NCBI GenBank assembly: GCA_024693845.1
Contig: JAILKJ010000030.1
Coordinates: forward strand, 1-45,517
DNA: 45,517 nt
DNA from: Lachnospiraceae bacterium
GTDB lineage: Bacteria; Bacillota; Clostridia; Lachnospirales; Lachnospiraceae
Direction of reading: 5' to 3'
Part shown: in pieces, positions 7,859 through 16,854 of the stretch
Layout: every line of letters starts with the position of its first letter
Numbering within the stretch: the first letter of the stretch is position 1
Position numbers and translations under genes: made by a program
The notes under the pieces: generated by a model
Told to the model about the DNA's origin: nothing
Database searches by the model: none
What the model saw: only the letters and a program-made list of their open reading frames with translations

Positions 7859-9229
7859 ATGGGATTAATCAATGCAGCACTTAGTTCAGCAGGCGGCGTT
7901 TTGGCCGATCAGTGGAGAGAGTATTTTTACTGCGACGCCCTTCCCGAGAATGTTCTGATGAAGAAGGGATCACCCAAGCACAGTGAGAAGCGCAAAACCG
8001 CCAACACCAAGGGTGAGAACAACATCATCTCCAACGGCTCCATCATCGCGGTTAACGAAGGCCAGTGTATGCTGATCGTGGATCAGGGTAAAGTCGTAGA
8101 TATCTGCGCAGAGCCCGGCGAATTTGTATATGATGCATCTACCGAGCCCTCCATCTTCTACGGAAACCTGGGCGAGAACTTAAAGGCTACCCTTGCCAAT
8201 ATCGGAAAGCGTTTCTCCTTCGGCGGTGACGCTCCCAAGGATCAGCGCATCTATTTCATCAACATTAAAGAGATCATGCGTAACAAGTACGGAACACCCA
8301 CTCCCGTTCCTTTCCGCGTTGTTAACGAGAAGCTGGGACTGGATATGGATACCAGGGTACAGTGCCACGGACAGTATTCCTTCAAGATCGTGGATCCCAT
8401 CATCTTCTATACCAATGTCTGTGCCAATGTTCCGGATGAATTCACCAAGGAGAACCTCCTGGATCAGATGAAGACCGAGATCAACACGGCTCTGGCTCCC
8501 GCCCTTGCCAAGATCTCCGCCATGGGCGTTCGTTATTCCGAGGTTCCCGCTCATACCAAAGAGCTTACCCAGGCTATGAAGGAAGAGCTTTCCGAGGATT
8601 GGACCCAGGGTCGCGGTATCGAGATCGCATCCTTTGGTATTGATACCTTAAAGCTTCCCACCGAGATCGAGAAGAAGCTGGAAGAACTTTCCCAGACTGC
8701 AGTCTTCACCAACCCGGGTATGGCAGCAGCCAACCTGTCTCTGGCTCAGGCCGAGGCTATGAAGGCAGCCGCTTCCAATACCGCTACCGGCCCCATGATG
8801 GCCTTTGCAGGTATGAACATGGCTCAGCAGGCAGGCGGCATCAATGCCGGCAACCTCTTCGCTATGCAGCAACAGCAGCAGATGCAGCAGGCTCAGATGC
8901 AGCAGCAGGCAGCTCCGGCTCCCGCTCCCGCAGCTCCCGCAGCAGGCGGCTGGACCTGTGCTTGCGGACACGCAGGCAACACCGGTAACTTCTGTGCCGA
9001 GTGCGGCGCACGCAAGCCCGAGGAGCAGACCGCTGACGGTTGGATCTGTCCTTCCTGCCAGACCCAGAACAAAGGTAAGTTCTGTGCACAGTGCGGAACT
9101 CCCAAGCCGGCAGGCGAGCCTCTTTACAAATGCGATAAGTGCGGCTGGGAACCCGAGGATCCTCACAATCCTCCAAAGTTCTGTCCCCAGTGCGGCGATC
9201 CCTTCGATGAGAAGGATATCCAGAAATAA
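7859..9229 (+). CDS. SPFH domain protein with C-terminal zinc ribbons
   Basis: A 456-residue protein of the SPFH (band 7/flotillin-like) family related to YdjI-type proteins annotated as virion-core-like. The SPFH region covers about residues 25-290. A low-complexity stretch rich in Met, Gln, Ala and Pro (about 335-370) leads to three zinc-ribbon repeats with CxC/CxxC pairs (CACG...CAEC, CPSC...CAQC, CDKC...CPQC). These proteins form large oligomers, and ribbons of this kind may recruit partners. The ATG at 7859-7861 follows AAAGGAG. A longer frame beginning at 7802 lacks a ribosome site. Expression may come from the HD-GYP promoter or its own; a strong terminator follows at 9247. No membrane segment is seen. 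Confidence 0.85.
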   Translation: MGLINAALSSAGGVLADQWREYFYCDALPENVLMKKGSPKHSEKRKTANTKGENNIISNGSIIAVNEGQCMLIVDQGKVVDICAEPGEFVYDASTEPSIFYGNLGENLKATLANIGKRFSFGGDAPKDQRIYFINIKEIMRNKYGTPTPVPFRVVNEKLGLDMDTRVQCHGQYSFKIVDPIIFYTNVCANVPDEFTKENLLDQMKTEINTALAPALAKISAMGVRYSEVPAHTKELTQAMKEELSEDWTQGRGIEIASFGIDTLKLPTEIEKKLEELSQTAVFTNPGMAAANLSLAQAEAMKAAASNTATGPMMAFAGMNMAQQAGGINAGNLFAMQQQQQMQQAQMQQQAAPAPAPAAPAAGGWTCACGHAGNTGNFCAECGARKPEEQTADGWICPSCQTQNKGKFCAQCGTPKPAGEPLYKCDKCGWEPEDPHNPPKFCPQCGDPFDEKDIQK

Positions 9230-9246
9230 AAACAGATACGACAAAC

Positions 9247-9276
9247 CGGGCAGCCTTACGGCTGCCCGATTTTTTT
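9247..9276. terminator. rho-independent terminator, plus strand, after SPFH gene
   Basis: A perfect 9-bp stem (CGGGCAGCC / GGCTGCCCG) with a TTAC loop is followed by ATTTTTTT. It ends the HD-GYP/SPFH unit. The opposite strand lacks a good T-run, but this gap also follows the convergent pepD stop at 9305. Confidence 0.9.
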
Positions 9277-9304
9277 CTGGCGTTTTCTCTTTATGGATTT
9301 CTGA

Positions 9305-10783
9305 CTACAGATTTCTCAGTACTTCCAGAAGATACTTCCAGGTCCTCTCCACGCTGGCCACATCCATGGCCTCTCTGGGAGAGTGGATATCCTTCATGTT
9401 CGGTCCGAAGGAAACCGCATCCACACCATGAAGCTTTTCGGAAAACAATCCGCACTCCAGCCCCGCGTGAATGGTCTCCAGGACAGGCTCTTTTCCATAC
9501 TGTCGTTTAAATACTTCTACCATGATCTCCCGAAGTTTGGAATCCTGCTTGTATTCCCAGGCAGGATAGGCGCCGGTAACGGAAACCTCACCTTCCAAAA
9601 GCTTCATGAGAGTCCGGATCCTGCTGATCATCTCCTCCTTTTCGGAGGCTACCGAAGATCTTACGGAGAAGGTGGCACTTGCCGATGCCACGTCCGAAGA
9701 GAGGATCCCCAGATTTAAGGAGGTCTGGACCAGTCCCGGGATATCCATGCTCATCTTCTGGATCCCGGCAGGCAGAAGCCGCAGCATGGCGATCATCTTA
9801 TCCGTCGATTCCGCATCATAAACGCTGCCTTCTTCTTCAATATCTTCCAGTATAAGCTTCAGATCCGGCTCTGTCCTGACAAATTCCTTCCGGAAGATCG
9901 CTTCCGACTCTTTTATTGCCTTGGAAGGATCAAAGTCTGCCGAAAAGCTGATATCCGCCTGAGCGGCGTTAGCGATGGCATTGTCCTTTCCGCCTCCGCT
10001 CAGTCTCCGGATATAAAACTCCTTTCCTTCTTCCTCTGCCTGCAGGGATATGCTCTCCAGCACTCGTCCCAGGAGCACACAGGCATTGGCTCTTCCCTTA
10101 TCGATCTCCACGCCGGAATGGCCGCCGATTAGATCGGCAACCTTCAGCCTTGCTTTTTTCAGCCCGGTCTTTGCTATGGTATTTACCGGAAGCGATGCCT
10201 TTACCGTGGCGCCGCCTGCGCAGCCCAGGGTCAGGATCCCCTCCTCCTCCGAATCGATGTTCAGAAGCTTTCGACCCTTCAGGCAGGATGTGTCCATGGC
10301 TGTGGCTCCCAGCATTCCCACCTCCTCGTCAACGGTGACTACCACCTCCAGGGGCGGATGGGGGATGCTGTCATCTGCCAGGATCGCCAGGGACATGGCT
10401 ACGGCGATACCGTCGTCTCCTCCCAGGCTGGTACCCTTTGCGGTGATGATGCCGTCCTTTACTTCAAGGCTCAGTCCGTCCTTGAGAAAATCGATCTGCA
10501 CGCCTTCCTCTGCCACACAGACCATATCCATATGTCCCTGCAGTATCACGGGCTCGTGATCCTCATAGCCGGGAGAGGCGTCTTTTTTGATGATGATGTT
10601 TCCCATCTCATCTCTCTGACACCAAAGATCGTTAGCGATGGCAAACTCTTCCAGATACCTGCTGATGGCCTCCGTGTTTCCCGATCCGTGGGGAATCCCG
10701 CAGATCTGTTCAAAATAAGTAAAAACAGCCGCCGGCTCCAATCCTGCCAGAACTCCTGCCGTTTCTTTTTCCTCCATGCTCAT
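9305..10783 (-). CDS. pepD: aminoacyl-histidine dipeptidase (M20 family)
   Basis: A 492-residue metallopeptidase. The metal ligands of the M20 family are visible: H84 with D86 (GHMDMVC), the bridging Asp in LGGDDG near 120-125, the catalytic Glu pair in VDEEVGM at 152-156, and a late GLECGLF His/Glu region. PepD-type enzymes cleave Xaa-His and other dipeptides in the cytoplasm. The ATG at 10781-10783 follows AGGAAGG and sits 2 nt after the upstream HD gene stop. It is the last gene of the seven-gene minus-strand cluster that begins at 20704. Confidence 0.93.
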   Translation of the reverse strand: MSMEEKETAGVLAGLEPAAVFTYFEQICGIPHGSGNTEAISRYLEEFAIANDLWCQRDEMGNIIIKKDASPGYEDHEPVILQGHMDMVCVAEEGVQIDFLKDGLSLEVKDGIITAKGTSLGGDDGIAVAMSLAILADDSIPHPPLEVVVTVDEEVGMLGATAMDTSCLKGRKLLNIDSEEEGILTLGCAGGATVKASLPVNTIAKTGLKKARLKVADLIGGHSGVEIDKGRANACVLLGRVLESISLQAEEEGKEFYIRRLSGGGKDNAIANAAQADISFSADFDPSKAIKESEAIFRKEFVRTEPDLKLILEDIEEEGSVYDAESTDKMIAMLRLLPAGIQKMSMDIPGLVQTSLNLGILSSDVASASATFSVRSSVASEKEEMISRIRTLMKLLEGEVSVTGAYPAWEYKQDSKLREIMVEVFKRQYGKEPVLETIHAGLECGLFSEKLHGVDAVSFGPNMKDIHSPREAMDVASVERTWKYLLEVLRNL

Positions 10784-10785
10784 GC

Positions 10786-11400
10786 TTATGCTTCCTTCCT
10801 GTCTAAACTGATATATTTCTTTCTTTTGCGATCCCCTCTAAGCTCACTTCTGACCACAGCGGCCACCGCCTTTTCATTCCGTCGTTCCGCCATCCTCTCA
10901 TAACGCTCCTGCTTGACCACCGTCTGCCGCAGTACTCCTTCTCCGAAGGCGCAGACCTTATCCGCCAGCTGTACCAGAAAAGCCTCCTTGGATCTGGGTA
11001 CCTGCCACGGGGTCAGGGGCCACATATGGCTGGTTATGATATTCTCTTCCTTCCCCGTCAGTTCAAAATGCTCTCTGGCGTTTTCCAGCGCCACCATGGG
11101 ATGTCCCAGCAGGTGATCCTTGTATTTGATCCCCCGGTTTCCCCAGGCACGATACATGTAAAAATCATGGAGCATGGCACCTTTTGCCAGAGCCTCTCCG
11201 TCCACATCCCATCGAAACCGGTGGGAAAGATCATAGGCACACAGGGCCACACGGCTGCTGTGATCGTAGAGGTTCGACACCCTGTGGTTGGGGTATTTTT
11301 GCAAGGAGCGGACCATGGGATCCTCACGAAGCTCCGTAAAAGTATTCCAAAACTGCTCTCTGTGTTTATGTTTGATATATCTTTTTTCACTATTGCCCAT
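10786..11400 (-). CDS. HD domain phosphohydrolase-like protein
   Basis: A 204-residue protein with an HD metal-binding domain: H47 (DHSSRVA), H78-D79 (MLHDFYMYRAWG), H100, H125 and D147 (LADKVC). The family includes predicted nucleotide or phosphate-ester hydrolases; the substrate is unknown. The ATG at 11398-11400 follows CGGAGG; a longer frame from 11484 runs into the upstream LRR gene and is rejected. It lies 26 nt after that gene and 2 nt before pepD, within the same transcription unit. Confidence 0.85.
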   Translation of the reverse strand: MGNSEKRYIKHKHREQFWNTFTELREDPMVRSLQKYPNHRVSNLYDHSSRVALCAYDLSHRFRWDVDGEALAKGAMLHDFYMYRAWGNRGIKYKDHLLGHPMVALENAREHFELTGKEENIITSHMWPLTPWQVPRSKEAFLVQLADKVCAFGEGVLRQTVVKQERYERMAERRNEKAVAAVVRSELRGDRKRKKYISLDRKEA

Positions 11401-11426
11401 GACATTCCTCCGAGCCTTATCATCCT

Positions 11427-12341
11427 TCAGTCCAGAGACAGCGCCGCAAAGAAATCCTGCTGCCCCAGGTGCTCCGTCTGCCACTTGAGAAGAAAAGCCC
11501 TCATCTGAGGCTTATCCGGCGGCAGATCTGCGATACAGGCATGGAAGTTATCTTCCGTCAGACATCCCACGGAGGCAAACAGCTCCAGATAATCCATGTC
11601 GTCGCTTCTTTCCTTTTTCAGAAACAGCCATGTCTCTTCCGTTTCGCAGCCCTTGGTGTGATCCTTCAGATACGCCCGAAGCTTCTCTTTGTCAGCCTCT
11701 GCTAACTCTTTATCGTACAGGAGCCGCAAAAAACAGAGCCGCACTTTTCTCCAGCGTTTCTTCTGTACGAATTCCTCGGGACTTTTATCGTTGTTCCAGT
11801 AATCCTCCTCGCCGCAGAGAACCACCTCGGTATAGCCGTCCATGTCATCCGAACCTAAGATGGACATCATACGACTATCCCAGCGGGCAAGCCACTCGGG
11901 GACGTTTTCGATCTTCGTTGTCAAAAGGTAGGGTGCATCCAGGGTCAATACCGTGGCCGCCAGCAGCGACCCGATCCCCCTGATATCCTTTTTGTCCCGG
12001 TCGGAGCGAAGCTTGATCTGCCGAAGCTTCCTGTCCTCGTCGAACATGCTCTTTCCCAGCAGGCATTCTCCCTCCTGAAGGGAAACCTTCGTCAGCACCG
12101 GGCAATGGGAAAAAGCCCAGTTTCCGATGGCCGTTATCCCCTCCGGCAGGATGATGCTGGTAAGATGCCTGTTGTTAAAGAATGCCTTGTCCCCGATCCT
12201 TGTGACAGGGATTCCATCCGCCTCCTGCGGGATCTTCAATTCCATATCGCGCCCGTCATAGCGGGTAAGGGTTGCTTCCCCCTCTTCTATCCGGAAAGTC
12301 AGCTCTCCGGAGGGCGTCTGCATACTGATCTCACTGCTCAT
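11427..12341 (-). CDS. cytoplasmic LRR_5 repeat protein linked to MoxR ATPase
   Basis: A 304-residue protein without a signal peptide. The first 115 residues contain BspA-type (LRR_5) repeats: TRIGDKAFFNNRHLTSIILP, then GNWAFSHCPVLTKVSL and SMFDEDRKLRQIKL. The remaining 190 residues are charged and helical with no domain I recognise. It starts 22 nt after the AAA ATPase gene stop. Being cytoplasmic, unlike the two secreted LRR proteins upstream, it may be a partner or substrate adaptor of the ATPase; this is inference from position. Confidence 0.75.
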   Translation of the reverse strand: MSSEISMQTPSGELTFRIEEGEATLTRYDGRDMELKIPQEADGIPVTRIGDKAFFNNRHLTSIILPEGITAIGNWAFSHCPVLTKVSLQEGECLLGKSMFDEDRKLRQIKLRSDRDKKDIRGIGSLLAATVLTLDAPYLLTTKIENVPEWLARWDSRMMSILGSDDMDGYTEVVLCGEEDYWNNDKSPEEFVQKKRWRKVRLCFLRLLYDKELAEADKEKLRAYLKDHTKGCETEETWLFLKKERSDDMDYLELFASVGCLTEDNFHACIADLPPDKPQMRAFLLKWQTEHLGQQDFFAALSLD

Positions 12342-12363
12342 TTTTCAGTCTCTTTTTGCTTTG

Positions 12364-13833
12364 TCAGATATCCAGGATCCCCAGCTGGTCGATCTTTGCC
12401 GCGATCTGTCCGCTTCTCTCGGAGAGCATCAGCTGGTCGTTATACTTCGTGTAAGAAGGGCAGCCGAAGGTGGCGATGAAACGGGCGCTGTCCGTATTGA
12501 CCGTCAGCTCCGTGACAAGGATCAGCATTTCATTCCCCTGGGCAAAAGCACGGGCCACAAAATCAAAGACCCGTTCCGTCTGTTCTTTGCATCCTTCCGC
12601 TTTCCTGCGCAATTCCTTCGTCTCTTCTGCATACAGGGGTTTTAACTGATCTTTTTTAAACCCGGAATCTTGCAGAAATTTCCGGATCTTTCTGTATTTG
12701 CGCTGATCCCTGAGGGACAGGGCACCGGCCCGGGAAAGGCTCTCTGTCTTCTTCCCGATCTTTTCGATGGCCTCCTGAATAGCCTGCGTTCCCAGATCCT
12801 CCTGCGTTATGGGAAGGATCAGACCCTTGAGTTCCATCAGGTAATCCGCTTCCTCCATGCATTCCTTCATATCGGAAATGGTGCGGTCCACCAGCATACC
12901 GGTGAGTGCCAGCTTCTCGTCAAAAGCAGCCTTCGACGCATTCTCGCATACCGCATCGGTAACCTGTCCCGACAGGATATCCTCAAGATGATAGTCCTTC
13001 TTATACTTCTGATAGAGGTCATAGTATGCGGTGAACTCTTTTACGATCTTATCGTTTCGGATATACTGTCCGATCAGACTCTCCTCTACCTTCAGTCCTT
13101 CCTCCTCATACAGATAAAGGATACCGGAAAGGTCCTCCCATCCACGGGCCGTTACATAGAGCCGACCCTTGACGGTGGTCTCGATATGGTAGAAGAACTC
13201 TTTTTTCATATCCAGAAAACTTACGATGGCGGGATGCACGCTCCGCTCCCTGGCATAGCGCTTCCAGGTGTCCAGATCCTCCTCCACCTCGATGATCTTC
13301 AACCGGTCCAGGGTTACCACGTCAAACTCCCTGACGGAACGGTTGTACTGGGGCGGATTGCCGGCAGTCACGATGATCCAGCCCTCGGGGACTCTGTGCC
13401 GTCCGAAGGTTTTGTACTGCAGGAACTGAAGCATGGAAGGTGACAGGGTTTCGGATACGCAATTGATCTCATCCAGGAAAAGGATGCCCTCCCGGATGCC
13501 GCTCTTTTCCATGGTCTCATAGACGGAAGCGATGATCTCGCTCATGGTGTATTCCGATACGGAAAAAGTCTTGCCGTCATATTCTTTCTCAACGATGAAG
13601 GGCAGGCCAAGGGCTGATTGCCTGGTATGATGGGTCATGGCATAGCTCACCACGGCGATCCCCAGCTCCTGGGCGATCTGCTCCATGATGGCGGTCTTGC
13701 CGATTCCCGGCGCCCCCAGAAGAAAGATGGGACGCTGGGACGCAAGCGGGATCCTGTACTGTCCCAGCTCGTCCTTTTTCAGATACATGCGGATCGAATC
13801 CTTGATATAATCCTTGGCCTGCTGAATGTTCAT
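12364..13833 (-). CDS. MoxR-type AAA+ ATPase
   Basis: A 489-residue ATPase. Walker A is GAPGIGKTA at about residues 40-48, Walker B is ILFLDEIN at 117-124, with sensor 1 in VTAGNPP. The C-terminal 240 residues are helical and unassigned. MoxR ATPases act as chaperones with a von Willebrand factor A (VWA) protein, normally encoded next door. Here the neighbours are LRR proteins, while a matching VWA-like gene is at 43362-44768. The ATG at 13831-13833 follows AAAGGAAA. The 33-nt gap to the upstream secreted LRR gene has no terminator. Confidence 0.88.
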   Translation of the reverse strand: MNIQQAKDYIKDSIRMYLKKDELGQYRIPLASQRPIFLLGAPGIGKTAIMEQIAQELGIAVVSYAMTHHTRQSALGLPFIVEKEYDGKTFSVSEYTMSEIIASVYETMEKSGIREGILFLDEINCVSETLSPSMLQFLQYKTFGRHRVPEGWIIVTAGNPPQYNRSVREFDVVTLDRLKIIEVEEDLDTWKRYARERSVHPAIVSFLDMKKEFFYHIETTVKGRLYVTARGWEDLSGILYLYEEEGLKVEESLIGQYIRNDKIVKEFTAYYDLYQKYKKDYHLEDILSGQVTDAVCENASKAAFDEKLALTGMLVDRTISDMKECMEEADYLMELKGLILPITQEDLGTQAIQEAIEKIGKKTESLSRAGALSLRDQRKYRKIRKFLQDSGFKKDQLKPLYAEETKELRRKAEGCKEQTERVFDFVARAFAQGNEMLILVTELTVNTDSARFIATFGCPSYTKYNDQLMLSERSGQIAAKIDQLGILDI

Positions 13834-13866
13834 ATAGGTTTCCTTTCGTGTTGACCCTTTTCGGGA

Positions 13867-16830
13867 TCAGATTTTCTTTACCTTGATCTTCTTGGAAAGA
13901 CCGGCTTTCTTCAGGAGCTTCTTATAAAGCGTCAGCTGCTTCTTCGGAACTTTGACCACACATTTCGGGTTCAGACCGTTGAAGGCTCCCTTGGTGATCT
14001 TCAGCTTCTTGGTGTTGGTCGCCTTCAGGGTCAGCGTCTTCATCTTGGAGCAGCCCTTGAAAGCATTCTTGCCGATGCTCTTGATCTTCGCACCGAGACT
14101 GACACTCTTGAGGGCTTTACAGCCGTTGAAGGCGTCCTTTCCGACAGTCTCCACGCTCTTACCGAGGTTAGCACTCTTTAACTTTTTGCATCCCTTGAAG
14201 GCACCGTTGTCCACCTTCTTTAGGGTGTTACCCTTGAGGGACACTTTTGTTAAGCTGTTACATCCGGAAAAAGCATTGGCGCCGATGGTCTCGATATTCT
14301 TACCGATGGTGATCTGTGTTACGGTCTTGTTACCCTTGAAGGCACTGTCACTGATCTCGGTTACCTTGTAAGTCTTTCCGTCGGCAAGCGTTACCTCATC
14401 GGGAACCGTTACGTTCTTGGCCTTGGTATCCGTGCTTGCTTCATAAACCACGCTTTCCTCACCGGCCTTGGTGGAGGTCACTTCATAGGTGGCTTTGGTC
14501 TTGGTATCCTTCTGCTCGCTGCCCTCCGTGACAGCCGGCGTCTGAGGCTGTGCATTGACGCGCTCATAGGTAAGGCTGGCATTCTGATAACCTGCGATCT
14601 TCGCAGCCGCCTTGCCGCCACACTTCCACTCCGTACCGTCTACGAGAGGCAGGGCGATATCCTGCTGCTGGTTGTAGGGCGCCTTGATGGTAGTTAAGTT
14701 CGCGCATTCGTCGAACATGTAGGTTCCGTTGCTCAGATTCCAGAGATTGAAGCCGGAGCAGTCGATCTGCTTTAAGCCGATACAACGGGCAAACATGTAG
14801 CTGGTGTTGAACACTCTTGCGGTGCTGATCTTGGACAGATCGATGCTGGTCAGGGAGTTACAGCCCTCAAACATGGACTGCATGTTCCAAACCCTGCCGG
14901 TGTCAAACCTGCTCAGATCCACGCTCTTTAAGGCGATACATTCTTCAAACATGAAGGCCATGGTGGTCAGATCATTCGTATTTCCCACATGGGAAAAGTC
15001 CACGCTCTCAAGCTTTGTACAACCGGAGAACATCTGGTGGGTACTGTAAAGGTTCTCGGAATAGACGGTTGCCTTCTTGATCTTATCGGCATACCGGAGC
15101 CAGCCGGGATTCTCCTTAGGAACGCCGTCACCGAACAGGAGCAGCTCACCCTGAGAAGTGATGGCCCAGTCTTCGTATCTTGCGAACTGTGAATAAGGGT
15201 ATCTGTCCGCATCCTCGGAAACCTCTGTGCCTGCATAAGGACCACTGAGTCTCTTGGTCTCTTTATTGCTTCCTACTATCGCTTCATAAAGACTGTGATG
15301 GAGCTCTCCGCTTTCGCTTTCAATCCAGATCCCTTCAACGCCCAGCTTGCCCCAATTTGAGGTAGCCATATTAACAATAAAGGGAACCTTGAATTTCGTT
15401 AGTTTAGGGCAATCACCCATAAAGCTGTCAAAATATACTCCGTTGTTATCCAGGGAGCTGCTCTCTTCCACCGTACAATTGGAAAGATCAACTTCCTCCA
15501 GAGAGTCACAGTCACCGAACATACCATTGACATCGCCGGCCAGCGTACAGGTAGGAAAAACGCCTTTTTTCAAAGAGTCACAGTTATAGAAACATTCATA
15601 TGCAGCCCAAACATTGTTAAACCCCGTGGTTGGCCAGGTAATAGTTGTCAAATTCTCACAGTCCCGAAACAGCTCCGACAAATCATTTACCGAAGACAGA
15701 TCCGATCCGGTGAAATCCACATCCTCAAGATCCTCCATTCCCGCAAAGAATCTACTCAGATCTTCTATATTACTGATCTCAACCTTCGCGTGTTTGATCG
15801 TCTTTGCAGAAGAATAATCACACCAGGCGGGACGTCTGTTCCACGAGCAATACGTATCTTCCGACCCTCTCCATTCCCCCGATCCCGTTATAAACAGGGT
15901 TTGCATCTGATCATCCACCTTCCACCGGTAACCGTTCTCATGGTAGTATCCTTCCATATCTTTTTCTCCGTAGTAATCCACTACCAGTTCAGGTGATGAA
16001 ACAATATCGAACTCCTTGGTGTAATTACAGTTATCCGTCACCTTCAGATTCTTAAGAATATAGGTCGCGGGCTCCGCAAAATAAGCCTTTACCTGATAAC
16101 CGGAATCCGTTTCCGTTATTTCCCAGCTTTCCCTGGTACGGCAATATGTAATCTCTCCATCCTTATCCTGCCAGGTCATCTCCAGCCTGCGGATCCCACT
16201 ATCATTCACAGACAAAGGAAGATCCACTTCAACCGCCTCAAACCGTTTTGCCCTTAGGTTTCCGCTGTACTCACCACGGAAGGAGATGGAATTCTGGCTT
16301 AGAGTAGTATTCAACGGAATATACTCAAGTCCGGTGACTTCCTGTTCCAGCTTGGGATACGTTCCCGCTGCCATGCCCGTAACCTTGTGTTTTCCCAAAG
16401 AATAACCGGAAATATAGTAGGTTCCGTTGACACCGTAAACCTTCCCGTCACCATTTAGATCTTTAAACTCCAGTTTCCCCCTATAATCATGTTTTTTCTT
16501 ATTGCCTTTTTTTAGAGGTACTGTATAATGCAATTCCTCCGAAGCCGTTATGTTATCATCATCCGGAATCACGGTAATGTACAGTTCATCTTTATAATCA
16601 ATGTCTTCGTCTTCATCATACAGATCGTATCTGTATTCATCCTGCACCTGCAGATACCAGGTTACCGTGCAATTGCCGGATACGCTGGGATCATTGTTCT
16701 TCAATTCCACGGATGTGGCTTCTGCGTCATAATCAAACACATCCGCCGCAAACACGTTCATTCCCATTGCCAGAGCCGCTATCACAGCCACCAGCAAAAG
16801 TCTTCTCACACTACGTAATGCTCTTTTCAT
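13867..16830 (-). CDS. secreted BspA-type leucine-rich repeat surface protein
   Basis: A 987-residue protein with a signal peptide (about residues 1-29, ending near NVFAAD). The N-terminal half is beta-rich and unassigned. The middle (about 350-430 and 595-700) contains DUF285-type BspA repeats such as MFEGCNSLTSIDLSKI. The C-terminal 200 residues are LRR_5 repeats (AFKGCKKLKSANLGKSVETV) ending in an extremely lysine-rich cap (KKAGLSKKIKVKKI). No LPXTG motif is present, so attachment may rely on the basic tail binding anionic wall polymers. The C-terminal block closely matches that of the next gene upstream (16855-19440). Such proteins elsewhere act in adhesion. Start: ATG 16828-16830 behind AAGGAAGGG. 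Confidence 0.88.
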   Translation of the reverse strand: MKRALRSVRRLLLVAVIAALAMGMNVFAADVFDYDAEATSVELKNNDPSVSGNCTVTWYLQVQDEYRYDLYDEDEDIDYKDELYITVIPDDDNITASEELHYTVPLKKGNKKKHDYRGKLEFKDLNGDGKVYGVNGTYYISGYSLGKHKVTGMAAGTYPKLEQEVTGLEYIPLNTTLSQNSISFRGEYSGNLRAKRFEAVEVDLPLSVNDSGIRRLEMTWQDKDGEITYCRTRESWEITETDSGYQVKAYFAEPATYILKNLKVTDNCNYTKEFDIVSSPELVVDYYGEKDMEGYYHENGYRWKVDDQMQTLFITGSGEWRGSEDTYCSWNRRPAWCDYSSAKTIKHAKVEISNIEDLSRFFAGMEDLEDVDFTGSDLSSVNDLSELFRDCENLTTITWPTTGFNNVWAAYECFYNCDSLKKGVFPTCTLAGDVNGMFGDCDSLEEVDLSNCTVEESSSLDNNGVYFDSFMGDCPKLTKFKVPFIVNMATSNWGKLGVEGIWIESESGELHHSLYEAIVGSNKETKRLSGPYAGTEVSEDADRYPYSQFARYEDWAITSQGELLLFGDGVPKENPGWLRYADKIKKATVYSENLYSTHQMFSGCTKLESVDFSHVGNTNDLTTMAFMFEECIALKSVDLSRFDTGRVWNMQSMFEGCNSLTSIDLSKISTARVFNTSYMFARCIGLKQIDCSGFNLWNLSNGTYMFDECANLTTIKAPYNQQQDIALPLVDGTEWKCGGKAAAKIAGYQNASLTYERVNAQPQTPAVTEGSEQKDTKTKATYEVTSTKAGEESVVYEASTDTKAKNVTVPDEVTLADGKTYKVTEISDSAFKGNKTVTQITIGKNIETIGANAFSGCNSLTKVSLKGNTLKKVDNGAFKGCKKLKSANLGKSVETVGKDAFNGCKALKSVSLGAKIKSIGKNAFKGCSKMKTLTLKATNTKKLKITKGAFNGLNPKCVVKVPKKQLTLYKKLLKKAGLSKKIKVKKI

Positions 16831-16854
16831 GCTACCCTTCCTTTCTGTATTGCC

